NCBI GenBank assembly: GCA_008477525.1
Contig: SPDT01000001.1
Location: 3,782,001-3,846,000, forward strand
Reading direction: 5' to 3'
Source: Hypomyces perniciosus
Lineage: Eukaryota; Ascomycota; Sordariomycetes; Hypocreales; Hypocreaceae
DNA length: 64,000 bases
The notes under the pieces were generated by a model. It saw only the letters and a list, made by a program, of their open reading frames with translations. It was not told where the DNA came from and made no database searches. This document shows, piece by piece, positions 22,901 through 34,000 of this stretch (its first letter is position 1; each line of letters opens with the position of its first letter). The translations under genes were made by a program, and so were the position numbers.

Positions 22901-24787
22901 ACTGGCCATCATGATATTCCTGCGGATATTTTTGACAAGGAAGACTGCCGTGAAGGCGGTAGAAGCGTCAAGTCGGTGCTTCGAAACCCCCACATGGAGA
23001 CCGAACATGACCAACAAGCCGATGTACGGAAAGGCCTGCGTGACTTGGTTGACAGCGGTTTGCAGAACAGCCACATGCCATAGCTCTTTCTGCTCGGCGG
23101 CTCTCGTCTCGACAATCTTGTTTGTGATGGCATCCTCCCAAGCAAAGTACTTGATGGCCCGAATCGACGCCAGATACTCAGTGACCAGGGATATACGTGA
23201 ATCTTGAGCCTTTCTGACCCGTTTCTGGGCCCCGTACATCATTTTCCCCATCCACACGGAAATAGGCGTGGCGAGAAGTAGGATCACGGTGCCGACGAGA
23301 GATGCCCAGCCCATCATCTTGTATAGACCGACAAGAGAGAGAGTTGTTCCAGCAGGGATACCAACCAGAGCGATGATTATATCGCGAGCTCTGAAGATGG
23401 CATCCACATCAGCCGCCATCAGGTTAGCTAGACGACCGGCCGAGGTGGACTTTTGAGCGGCTTGGGGATCCTTCTCCTTCTGAGAGCCGTCAGTGGCGTC
23501 AAATGGGTCGTCTTCCAACTCCATCGATTCCAGAGCTTTGTGGTACAGCTCCTGTGTCATGGCTGACTTGATTCTGACAATTAATCTCGTAGAGGTGAAG
23601 ACATACTGCTGGAACAAGACTGAGCGAGATAAGGGGCCAACGAACATGAGGAACAACCAGACCCAAGGGTGATAGGTAGCTCCATTGGGGTTTGCAATGT
23701 AGTCGAGCAGCTTGAACATGCCGAATGGAGCAACGTTTTCCAGACTAAAGCTAGAGCTGATCCAAAGAGCCATGAGGGATAGCTCAGTTCGCTGAAATCG
23801 GAGCGTGGTCCACATGGTCTTCCTAGAGATGGAGCGCGCATTCTGTATTTTACGTAGAAGATATAAAGGCTCGTCATACCAGGCCAGTTTCGGGATACCG
23901 GACATGTCCAACTTGCTTCGTGTACCCTTCCAAATTAGGGGAGTCAGCCATTCATAAGTGCAGTAATAGTTGAGCCAGCTGCATGATTCTTCAGGGGCTG
24001 GCTCTCTGTCAACGGTGTAACCAGGAATCTCGAATTCGACGTTTGGCGGCATCCATTCCCTCGGGGTGATCAGGGCGATTGCCACTGCTGCGCCGAGAGA
24101 AGACACGGCACCGATAACACTTGGGTCCTTGGAGCATTGCCGGGTGCTAATTCGAATGCATGGGAGGAGCTGTGAGGTGACCAGGACCAGAAACATGACC
24201 GTGAGAACGTAGTTGATCTGGTGAAGAGCTATATGGCGCCATTCGAGATGGTTGACCAGACGCAGCAAGCCGATGATCAAGGCGTAGGCAACGGCGACAA
24301 CGTTGAGTATGTGAGCCCGGCCTTGCAAGTAGGCCATGGACAGGAAGACCAGGGAAGCCGCACGGGCAGCCTGCGATAGGAGTTCGTAAGGCCATTTTAT
24401 GGAAGAAGCCTTGGTCTTGAAATCAGGCGGCGTGTCGTAGTTGTTGCGATGTCGAATTAGACGAAACGTTAGCCAGGCGGCCGAGGTGGCGAGAACGACA
24501 CCCTGAAGTATGCCAGACTGTGTAAATTCTGAGACATGACTGATCCATTCAACTTCTGGAAAATCAATGCCGAGGCTGGAAAATATGAAAAAAAATGAAG
24601 ATATGGTGGTTAGCATGGATGGCACAAAGGCGTGGCACGCCATCTGCCCCGACTTTGATGAATACTGGCATAATAGCATTATTACTTACCGACTTAGAAA
24701 CGACTGCGCTTGGGTATTAGGACGCAGCTGGTCCTTGCTATATGGTGAAAACACATGGCTGCCAAAGCGGTAAAAAACGACCTCCAT
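19993..24787 (-). CDS. ABCC/MRP-type full-length ABC transporter
   Basis: Exons 24690-24787, 21970-24575, 20169-21912 and 19993-20098 give 1517 residues. Starting with MEVVFYRFGSHVFSPYSKDQ, it has an N-terminal group of about five membrane segments (TMD0, as in long MRPs) and two TMD-NBD halves. NBD1: Walker A GQSGSGKST (about residue 660), signature LSGGQ (about 750), Walker B ILLLDD with Asp where most ABC sites have the catalytic Glu, as is normal for the degenerate first site of ABCC proteins. NBD2: Walker A GRTGSGKST (about 1280), signature FSHGQ (about 1396), Walker B VMLLDEATASMD with the Glu. Family members export conjugates, bile acids or drugs across vacuole or plasma membrane; the substrate cannot be told from sequence. 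The last exon is short and supplies EYGSPRGLYN to LLEVK. Confidence 0.92.
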
Positions 24788-26019
24788 GGCGCCAGAATGC
24801 TGAATCCACCCTCGAGCGAGGGAAAGCAAAAAGAGGAGAATGAATTAGGATAATGAAGAGAAAAGAAACATGAACGAGACGTGAAGGCGAGAGAGTGTTT
24901 GCGCGTCTGTCGGAGCACTGAAGCGACAAAGGCCCGGCCTCGTGGGTCTCTGGATCCCTGCTGAATGGCGGCGATATGCAAAAATCCCTGCGCCAGCTCT
25001 CCACTTGGAGTCCGATTTGGGGCCTTTGTGTGGAGGGCGAGGCGGAGAAGGTCTGTCCGGTCCAGGGGCTGATGAAGACTCATCGGTCACCTTACCTTAT
25101 CTTTCCTTTTCTTGTTCTTTAGTGAATGAGGCGGCCCATGATTGTGAATACTGATATTGGTATTAACAGTATTAACTTGGCTTCCGTTGACTGCCTGGGA
25201 CTATGAGATACTGACTGCATGTATCCGCCTTCAACCTCATCGGCACGGAAGACGCTACGGACCCACGGCCCAAACGGCACCGGCAGTCACCGGGTGAGTG
25301 AGACGGTGAACCAACGGATGATACTTCGTACATACTCGTACATATAATAACAGGGGACCGGGCAATACGAAGTAAAACGACATTGGACAGAGGCCAATAG
25401 CCTGTACGCCATTCATTCATGTATGTATGTATGTATTAGGCTTGCTATGGCAATGCCGCGTCGTCTTTGATGAAGAGTATGGATCCGATAAAGGCATGGC
25501 ACTGTCTCCAAGACTCTATTCATACAAGGTGGTATTCTTGGCCTCTTGTCCGACCACCTTTATGCATGCACTCAAATTGAGGGTGTCTACCAATGCCAGA
25601 TCTAGAAGGTCATTATTAATCCGCAACGTAAAAGCTACCAACAGGCAGAAATCATCTCCAACTGGATGTGAAGATGACAATACATACCTAGAAAGGAAAG
25701 AAAGGAAAGAAAGTAATGCAACGGCCGGAACATTGAAATGGCGTCCGCTATCGATTGATGACTCCGGGTCTTTCGTTCTGCCAAGTGACCAAGAGAGGCA
25801 TCTAATATCTCCGATTCAGCGTCTTGGGTTATTATTGAGGCCGAGCTTCGGTTTCGGCCTCGGCCCCGGCTCAGGGCTCCAAACTGTTTGGCAAATACAA
25901 GTAAAGATGTTGGATGATACTAATTACATGCTTGGAGTGTCGACGTAGTGGAATATAAATCAAAGTATCTTCCTCCCAGACATCCAATCGCGATTGGTTT
26001 GATCCCGCGTCACATACGA
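24788..26019. other. Intergenic, 1.2 kb
   Basis: Promoter region of the ABC transporter and upstream region of tRNA-Arg. It has TACTTCGTA at 25322, TACGAAGTA at 25366 and an ATGT microsatellite at 25419-25438. A 173-codon frame (25427-25948) has no family features and crosses simple repeats, so I do not call it a gene. Confidence 0.55.
25419..25438. repeat. (ATGT)n microsatellite
   Basis: About four tandem ATGT units. Confidence 0.8.
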
Positions 26020-26111
26020 GGTGTGCTGGCGCAATGGTAGCGCGTAGTCCTCCTATTGTTTCAACACGAGCAATAAGACTAAGGCTCTGGGTTCGAGTCC
26101 CAGGTATACCG
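26020..26111 (+). tRNA. tRNA-Arg (anticodon CCT), with a 20-nt intron
   Basis: Acceptor arms GGTGTGC and GTATACC pair with two G-U wobbles. The D stem GCGC/GCGC, anticodon stem TAGTC/GACTA and T stem CTGGG/CCCAG are perfect. The loop CTCCTA-A puts CCT at positions 34-36. The intron at 26056-26075 follows position 37. The spliced length is 72 nt. Confidence 0.93.
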
Positions 26112-26432
26112 ACGTGTGATATTTTTTTTGCAGCTTGATATATTTTTTCCACCTTTAGTTCACTCATTCCCAGGTATTTTTGTTTTTATACAGAATGGAT
26201 AAGGATTGATTGGTTCTTGTCCAAGTGCGAATCTATCCATCTCTATTGTATAGCCCATTGGTTGCCCCACGACTCTACATATACGACTTATGGGCAATCA
26301 TGAAACCATCATTTACGCTACCATCGTGGTCTATCCTCTCAGTTAATAAATGAGTGAGAGCTGGTCCTGTGGGGTGTTTTGGAATGGCCCGAATCTGGAA
26401 TCGCAAAAAGCAGGGTCAGGTCAATACGTCTT
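26112..26432. other. Intergenic, 321 bp
   Basis: A T-run (26121-26129) just after the tRNA-Arg is the expected RNA polymerase III terminator. The rest is 3' sequence of the phosphopantetheinyl transferase gene. Confidence 0.6.
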
Positions 26433-27058
26433 TCAACCCTGATCCTCAGCATCATTCTTCGATCCCACCACACTAGGATCATACGCCATGCAAACCGCCG
26501 TCGCATAGTCCCCATCATGGCTAATCGAAACCATAGCGCTCACATCCTCATCCGCATCTGTCTCGCCCTTGATACGCGCCACAGGAGGACCGCTCCCCAA
26601 GCGCTCTTCCTCTCGGCCGCGTCGTTCGATGATAATATCATGAAAGGTAAGTCGTCGATGAGAATGCGCTTTAATAGCAGCTTCTTTCGCAGCGAACCTA
26701 CCATGAAATTCCCACTCCTCATGTCAGTTCACATCATCCAAACGGCGTGAGACGCTTGGAAAACACAACTTGGGGGTGGGGGGGATTGGTTGGTGGTATA
26801 CCTCCCCGCGATGAATGTCGCCATCTTCCATATCTCGGGATCACGTTGCTCCCCTATTTTCCCCGAGCACGGCCCCCCGTGGGAGCTGTGCTTGAGGGGC
26901 AACAATCGCTGGTCGTGCCATGTTTGCTCTTCAGGCGAGAGGATCCGATCGACGAAGCGCCTGCCCCTGTGACTGGACAGGATGCCGTAGATGCGAGATG
27001 TGTGGCAAATATCGGTCCCAATGTTCAGCGGAAAAGGGAATGGCCGGAGAGGCTTCAT
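26433..27058 (-). CDS. PPT2: Holo-[acyl-carrier-protein] synthase, AcpS type (mitochondrial phosphopantetheinyl transferase)
   Basis: Exons 26802-27058 and 26433-26697 give 173 residues; the 104-bp intron has donor GTATAC and a CTGAC branch. The N terminus carries the AcpS motif NIGTDICHTSRI with the Mg2+-binding Asp, then RGRRFVDRILSPEE. The second motif, WKMATFIAGR-FAAKEAAIKAH, is created exactly across the splice junction and contains the catalytic Glu/Lys pair. VSISHDGDYATAVCMAYD closes the fold. The enzyme transfers phosphopantetheine from CoA to a serine of an acyl carrier protein; stand-alone AcpS-type members in fungi serve the mitochondrial carrier for lipoate and fatty-acid synthesis. 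No clear mitochondrial presequence is visible. The gene's position near an ABC transporter does not indicate a metabolite cluster. Confidence 0.9.
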
Positions 27059-27580
27059 TTGCGTTTGCCTCCCCTGCGCGAGATGCTTCGGTATGACGAA
27101 TATAACGAATAGGACGAATAGGCAAGGCTAGATGGAGCTTGCCGACGAAACGGAGAAATTGAACTCTCTAGATTCACAGCATGGGGTGAGATAGCGGAGC
27201 TTATCGATACGGATCGAAGCGACGTCATGGGGTCGTCACCAGCTGAAAGGGCCGACCGAGACGGCCTGGTTTTGGTTTCACGGGGGAAAAGGTCCTAGGT
27301 TTTACGAATTGACATGTCACGAGAATAATGTCTCATTGGTATCCTAGAACAATCCTGTAGACGGAATTTGAGATGCTCAATTACATGCCGAAAACGGCCT
27401 TCTCAAAAGAAAACCCCCCCACTAATCTGCCATACTCCCTCCTACGTCATCCACCATTAGCCTCTGCCCTCAATCTCAGACAAGCTTTTCTTGTAGACAA
27501 ATTGCTCCATATCGATGGGGAGATGAGTCTCATCCATATCGAAAACCGGGTTAGGAGGATAGAGATAGAGAGAGAATGCC
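27059..27580. other. Intergenic, 522 bp
   Basis: Promoter of the transferase gene and 3' region of the DUF1774 gene. No further gene is visible. Confidence 0.65.
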
Positions 27581-28677
27581 TCATGCGTTATCCTCGTGGA
27601 GCAGTGGTGCGCGCTCCTGGTCCATAGCTCTCCATCGGAATTCCCTGCCCGTCCAGGCCGGAACGGCGACGGCAATGGTCATGATGAAGAGAAGCGCCAT
27701 GATGATAAAGGCAAATATCCACTGGAAAGCAATAACCTGGCGCTCGAATTGAGCGACGCCAATGGCTGCACTGAGGACGCTGAGAGAGAAGCCCATAGTA
27801 TAGTCCTATCACAGAGCCATTAGATACGGGGTTTCAGCAACAGGGAAAATAGCAATACTGCACTGACCTTGAAAACGATGATAAAGAACATTCCGTAGAC
27901 CAAAAGCGCCCAGATGAAAATGTTGCCGAAAATACGAGCGACCAGGCTGTGAGGATGAGGCACCATGATGGCGCCGTTCCAGTAGATGGCCACAAACGTC
28001 CACGCAAGGGGTCCCGAAACGACGGGCATATGGATGAAGCGCGGGGACGTGTTGTGGCGGAAATACAGCGAGCTCAGATTGAAGAAGTTGAGGACAAGGA
28101 TGACCTCAGCCCAGTGAAAGTGCGAGCGAACGAAAAGCATGACAAAGGCAAAGTGGAAGAGGTTGTTGAGGATGAAGTGGCTGCCGACGCCAGCAGCAGC
28201 GTGGACGATTTCGGCATTGCGGGAAAAGAGATGGGTGATGTAACCAAACTGAAGGATGAAAAGCACGACCCTGTATGATAGTCAGCTACTCAGCTCATTT
28301 TTCCTGGTCGTGGTTGTAGTCGGGGGAGGAGGATTATACCAGTAGATGTCGGCCATGGTCGAGTTCATGGTAAAGGCGCTACGGTACAGGTAGTTCTGAT
28401 CCCATATGCGCCTGCGGATGGTGAAGCCATCGTGAGGTTCGTGAAGCGTGTAGTAGACGGAGACGACAACGGACAAGATCCATGAGAGAAGGGTGAGAAT
28501 CTTGTACCAGGCAATGGAGCCAGTGCTATGGGTTTCCCTCTTCATGAAGGGGTTGTCTGTGCCGAGTCAGCTCCATCATATTTTGGAAGAAAACCTCGTA
28601 GTGAGCTCCCATAGGGGACAGGAGGAACGAAGAGGATTTCAGAGGAGAGCACACTTACAAGAGCGCCACTCCGCCAT
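27581..28677 (-). CDS. DUF1774 multi-spanning membrane protein
   Basis: Exons 28659-28677, 28340-28556, 27868-28270 and 27581-27805 give 287 residues. Exon 1 codes only for MAEWRS plus one base; joined, the start is MAEWRSYNPFMKRETHS. About seven hydrophobic segments follow, including ILTLLSWILSVVVSVYYTL, WVVLFILQFGYITHLF, HFILNNLFHFAFVMLFV, VVSGPLAWTFVAIYWNGAI and IFAFIIMALLFIMTIAVAVP. The C terminus ends in RAPLLHEDNA, a short acidic tail with a possible dileucine. Order of segments and phrases such as IYWNGAIMV fit the fungal DUF1774 family, whose function is unknown. All four phases match, and introns have canonical ends. Confidence 0.85.
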
Positions 28678-31023
28678 GATGCCTGTCCTCCCAGAGAGCC
28701 GAGTCGAGTGCTATTACTTGGATGCTGAGAAAGCGATAAGGCCGCGGCGAGCACGACGAGGAATAGAAGATGGCGATATCCAGAAGAGCGAGCAACAAAG
28801 TCAAGATTGCAGAATATGCAGCAAGACGAGGGCAAAGAATTGAGAGGAAAAGAGGAAAAAGGCGGAAGCACTTGTCATAGAGGATGGGAGTTAATATGTA
28901 AGAAGCCTTTCCCCACAGCAACGGGGGTGCATTTATCAACTGCAAGCAAAGCCTACATTCGGAGCCGTATATACCAATGTACGAAGTACAACAGAGTACG
29001 AAGTACTGCAAAGTATGATTGAAAGTAGGGTCAATCAGACGTTTGCGTGTAACCCCAGGGAGGAGGAATCCGGGGAGAGAGGGCCGAGACATGACGCTTC
29101 AAGTCTCCAAGACAAGACAAGCGCGTCACCATTCTCCAAAAACAGACTCAGCTCGTACCCTATACATGAGAAGTGATGTAGCTGAGACTTATGCCCAGTT
29201 TGTATGTTTTACTTGCGGAAAAGCTTCAACCGCCAAACAGGGGGGGGGGGTGGCAGATTTTGGGGGCGCAGATGACCCCCCCACCAAACCAAGAATTGGT
29301 TGGTATGGGGCAAAGCAAGTCCAAGTACGAAGTGCTCCGTACATACTACAAGAATCACTAACATGCAGGTCCTTGGGCTTTTTGATATGTGAGACTTGCT
29401 TCATATTATCATGCTGATGAGTGGCATCTTACCCATGTTGCAGCCTTTGATTCGATGCCTCGCTTTGTCGAGTTGTTTCACGGCACATGCATCCATCTGC
29501 CAAGAAACACAATCCATCAATCAGGCGTCTATCTATCTCTTGTCTGTCGAAAGAGTGACGACTCGAATCAGACATCTCTGCCATCGCCCACACGCGTAAT
29601 CGATTACGTTCATCCCTTTCCGTCGATTTCACTGAACAGCTGACCCAAGCTCCCGCGCTGTGGGTGTGAAGTTTTCTCCCTTGATTGGCCGCCTTCGGCT
29701 TCTAAACCCCAGCCGCACCTCATGGCCAATTCGTCTGTGAAAATCGCCAACTTTTTGCTAGGGACTAGGAAGTCTGGTGGTGCGTACGCGACAGTTCGTC
29801 GTGTGGCCCTGCGAGGTGCTGTATGAGTACCTATATCTTGTGGTATAATAATATCTGGGCATACCTATATTACACACATACGACGAAGTACACGCAAGGG
29901 GCATATTATCAAGATGCAGGCCCAAACCTTGGCAACCCTGCATGATACAGCATACATAATATACGAAGTATTACTTCGTAGAATATTAATAGAGCAACCA
30001 GGGAAACATGTGCCACTCAACAACGTTTCACCGGCCTGTTTCAACATCGTTTGGCCATCACCATCATCATGACCAGTCACACAGGCGTACAGACTACAAA
30101 CGCTCCTCCGCATCTCCTTCGCCACAAAACGCCTCTGGGCATTCAGAAAAAACCGGCTTTATCCAATGCTAACCCCAGCCCTCTCGGTAGATTCTCACGT
30201 CCGTTGCCGACGCCAGTTAACTGTAGTTTTGCATCGATCCGTCACCGTCTGCAGCCACCACCGTAACCACCGCCACAGCATTAATATGGCCGTAATTCGC
30301 ATATATATTCCGTACTGTACTTCGCACATAAGGCTGTACTGCGTGTGTCGTGCGACGAATCAGATGTACGGAGTACTTCGTACCTCTCTCCGTATATGTA
30401 ACATCGTGCTGGCAGTTGTACAATCACGGCATTTGTCCTCCTCTTACAGTACAAACGTCTAAAATAGAACCGTGCCGTTTCCCCAGGATCGTCACACTCC
30501 TTGTCAGCACATACAAAACATCCATGATCCATCGTTTCATCACCCTGGGTCCATGCAAACCCGTCTCAAAAGTCCAAGCTCCTACCTACTACGGGCCGGG
30601 CCTTCCACAGTTTGTCAAAGCCGCCCCCAGCTTGTCAGCCTCTGACATCAAAGCCCAATCTCACAGGAACCAAAGAGAGCAAAGTTAATGAATACAGTGT
30701 ATATGGTATATCTTCTAAACTATCAGGACAGAAACAGAAAAAAAAGGGGAATTCAATCTCAGGGTATCAGTGTAATCAACCGTTATCCTCTGTGCACCTC
30801 CGTGTAGTATTTTTCTCACCAGGCGCCGCCGCTGGAATGCTGACCCGTGAACAAGCAAGCCGCCAGCAACTCGTACAGTAAAAGTGGAATCAGGACAGGA
30901 AAGGGAAAAGTCTTAGAACAGAAAACGTAGTACCAGTCTGCCACCGCATCATCATCCCCAGTCATACATCTTTATGCATCATCCCCATCCTTCTCTCTAT
31001 CATCTCGTTTGTTCGCAAGACTC
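28678..31023. other. Intergenic, 2.3 kb, rich in TACGRAGTA-type motifs
   Basis: No open frame shows family features. Six exact TACGRAGTA-type elements (28980, 28997, 29962, 29972, 30367, 30374) and several near copies lie here. There is a G-run at 29239-29250 followed by C-runs. This may be 3' UTR of dynein, promoter of DUF1774 and spacer. Confidence 0.55.
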
Positions 31024-34000
31024 TCATGAGTCTGTCACAAGTCTCTCCACCTCGTCTAGTAGACCTGTGACCTTGCGCAGATTCTCAATCAGGCTTCTGC
31101 CCAGGCCAACCAACAGCAGCTTCTCTGCATTGGCAGGCAGGCCAAGGTAAGTAGGCGGCTCACGCTCTGGAAGTTTGTGTACCCAAGTCATGAAGTCTTG
31201 GAGGCTCGTGCCTGACGGAACAAGAAGTCCTTCGTCAGGACCGTCGACAAGTTTGTGGTCTACATCGTAGGCCGCTGGCGTGAGGAACGACGTCACCAAC
31301 TGGCCAAGAAGCTTGAAGTCGCCTTCATCATCAATCTTGCCACCGTAAGTCTCAGTAACGAGGTAGCGTATCATCTCCCATGGAATGTTCTGCGGTGCAA
31401 TGTTGGTCCTATTGCCCGCAACACCATCAATCCAGACATCGATAATGAACGCGCAACATTCGTACTATGGTTAAGTTAAGTTAGCGATCGACACGAGAAA
31501 CAAGAGAAATATCGGCGTTCTGGTCACACTTACGTCACTATCATTAAACTCCCAGAATCCCTTCCAACCAAGGTTTGGTGCATATCGCAATCTCTCCTGG
31601 ACCACGGCATGCAAGAACGAGATCAAGAGGTACAGTCTCGTCCTCTCCACAGGGCTCTTGATAGCACGAGTCGACAGGGACGACATTGAGTCCTTCATAT
31701 TGGCTCGAACACCTGCCGGCTGCTCGTACATCAGTACACGAGAGGCGCGGAGCAGGTTGACGGGAATCTTGAGACTTGATTCCATGGACAGGAATAGGCG
31801 GAAGTCTGCATGTGGATTGAGCGATTCCATGCGCTTCTCAAGACTTTGCAGCCAAGTAGGCGCCAGATGCACGTTCTTGACCAGAACCCAAGACCCAGTC
31901 TCCGCAGCACTGCTGATGGCTTTATCGGCACTGGCTAGGCCTTCATTCGAACCCATAGCAATGTTTGTGCACTTGACGCCCATTCTCTGAACAAGATTGT
32001 CAACCTTGTAACTGGCATCGAAGCCAGGGCTAGAGACGAGGGAAATGGGGAGGGTTGCAGAGACTTGAGTAGCAGTCTCCTTCAGATCCTCCACAATGTC
32101 AAAGATGTCTGCGCCAAACACCTGAGCGGCAAACCGTTCAGCCGCCGGAACGAAGCGATCCATTCGGAACAGCTTGACGAGCAAAAGGGACAAGAGCGCC
32201 TGGTCCACTGGCTCCGTCCCTTGATCATAGATTTGGGGCACAGCGGTCTCACCCAGCTCCTCAGTGAAGAATTTGTCCCAATCACTCGATGGCACAGCAT
32301 CAAGTTTCTCCTTCAGGACACTCAGCTTCTTCGCTTCCAAGAAAGCTGCTTCTTTAGCGTCAGGGTAGGAAGACAAATCCTTGCCTTCGACACGCTTGTC
32401 AAGGATGACGTCAATCAGCGACTTGTCCATCTTGTAGGGAGACGCCTGCGCAAGGAGCATAGCCAAAGTGATGCGATCTTTCTGAAGCAAACCGAGTGCT
32501 GTCCGCTTGTAGGTGTTCACAAAGAGGTCTTTGACGATGATGTCGCGACGGACATTGTGATTGGTCTCGTTGGCCAGGTTCTTGTTACCTCGCAGGACCG
32601 ACTGGAAAATATCCAGGAAATACTTCAACGAGAATTGATAAAAGTGGTTGATGTAGTGTAGCTGCTCCAGGACAGCGAACACGGCACTGCAAGACTTCGC
32701 AATGACACTGTACTGCTGGGTGATCTCCTCCACCTCGGCCATGACGCCTTCGGTGTTGCGCATCTTGGTAGAAATATCCGCCGCCTCCGTCTTCAACGTC
32801 TCGAGGGTTTCGATAACCTTGTCGTCATCCAAGATGTTGCCGCGGGACTCATTGAGAGCCTGCAACAATTGCTTCTCAAGCTGTCGGAGATGAACCTTGA
32901 ACTCGCCTTGTAGCTTGATGAGGTTAGAACGCCTTTCGTCAACGTCAGGACGCTCCGACTTGAGCACATCGTTAAGTGACTGCGTCTGGAGACTGCTCTG
33001 GGTGACCGTAAAGTTGACAAACGTAGTTCGACTGCAGATATCTGGCGCAAACGTAGCAGATGGATCCCGGGTGGAAAGGTAAAGTCTGAAGGATGGCGAA
33101 AAGTCAATTTCCTGCTTGCCAAGCTGAATCAGGACACGACCACCAGTTCGCTGGTATTCCTTATTCAAGACGTGATTAAGAATAGGATCCAGATGCTCGG
33201 CATCCTGGATGAGAATGGGGTTACCGAATCGCAGGGAGCTCTCTAGCTGCTTGGTAAAAGTGTCATCCAAGAAGCTGGTGACCGTCAAGCGACGGTCCTT
33301 ACACTCCTTCTGAAGGAACTCTGTAACTCTTCCAGACGGGTCGATAATAAGAGGGTAGCGGTTGAAGCGCTTAAGAATAATGGCGTTCTCAGTGCACAAG
33401 TCATCAACTGGTAGGGTGTTTTCTTGCCATCCAAGCCGCTCATCCGCACTCGAGAGGTACTCGGTCACAGGGTTTGGCGACTTGAACTGGACACCGGAAA
33501 GATGGAGCTGGTGGTACCAGTCGTCCACCATGGACTTTCGGAATGTCTGATCATACAGACCGCTGTATGCCAGGAAAGCGGCCGCAACGAGTACATCACC
33601 AACCAGCGTGCTGATCTGGGTTTCGAATGACTTGCTTCCCTCCTCCCAACGGGCTCTCTCAGAAGACAGACTGTCAAGCAGCCTGACGCTTCGGTCGACC
33701 TTGAACTGAACTTTTGACATCTCCGCCTTGATTGCTTGAGTCTCGCTGATGAGAGTAGCATACTCGGTCTTGTAGGTGTTGATGCTAGACTCGAGATCCG
33801 CAATATTCTTCTCAACTGCCTTGGCGTTGGCCTTGGTCTCAAGAGCCTTCTCCTCAAGCTGCGCGACCTCTTCCTTGAGTGGACCAACACGATCCAAGAT
33901 ATCAGAGTAGCTGACCTGAGCCGTCACCCACTGAACGAGAGGACCGCAGGCCTTGGAGGCTCGGTTGACCTTCTCGAATGTGAATTCTGGGTTGGACAAG

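Noticed and set aside
25427..25948. 173-codon frame between the ABC transporter and tRNA-Arg
   Set aside because: No domain or compositional sign of coding, and it starts in an ATGT microsatellite.
19993..27058. Secondary-metabolite cluster suggested by an ABC transporter and a phosphopantetheinyl transferase
   Set aside because: There is no backbone enzyme (PKS, NRPS, terpene synthase) and the transferase is the small AcpS type used in mitochondria.
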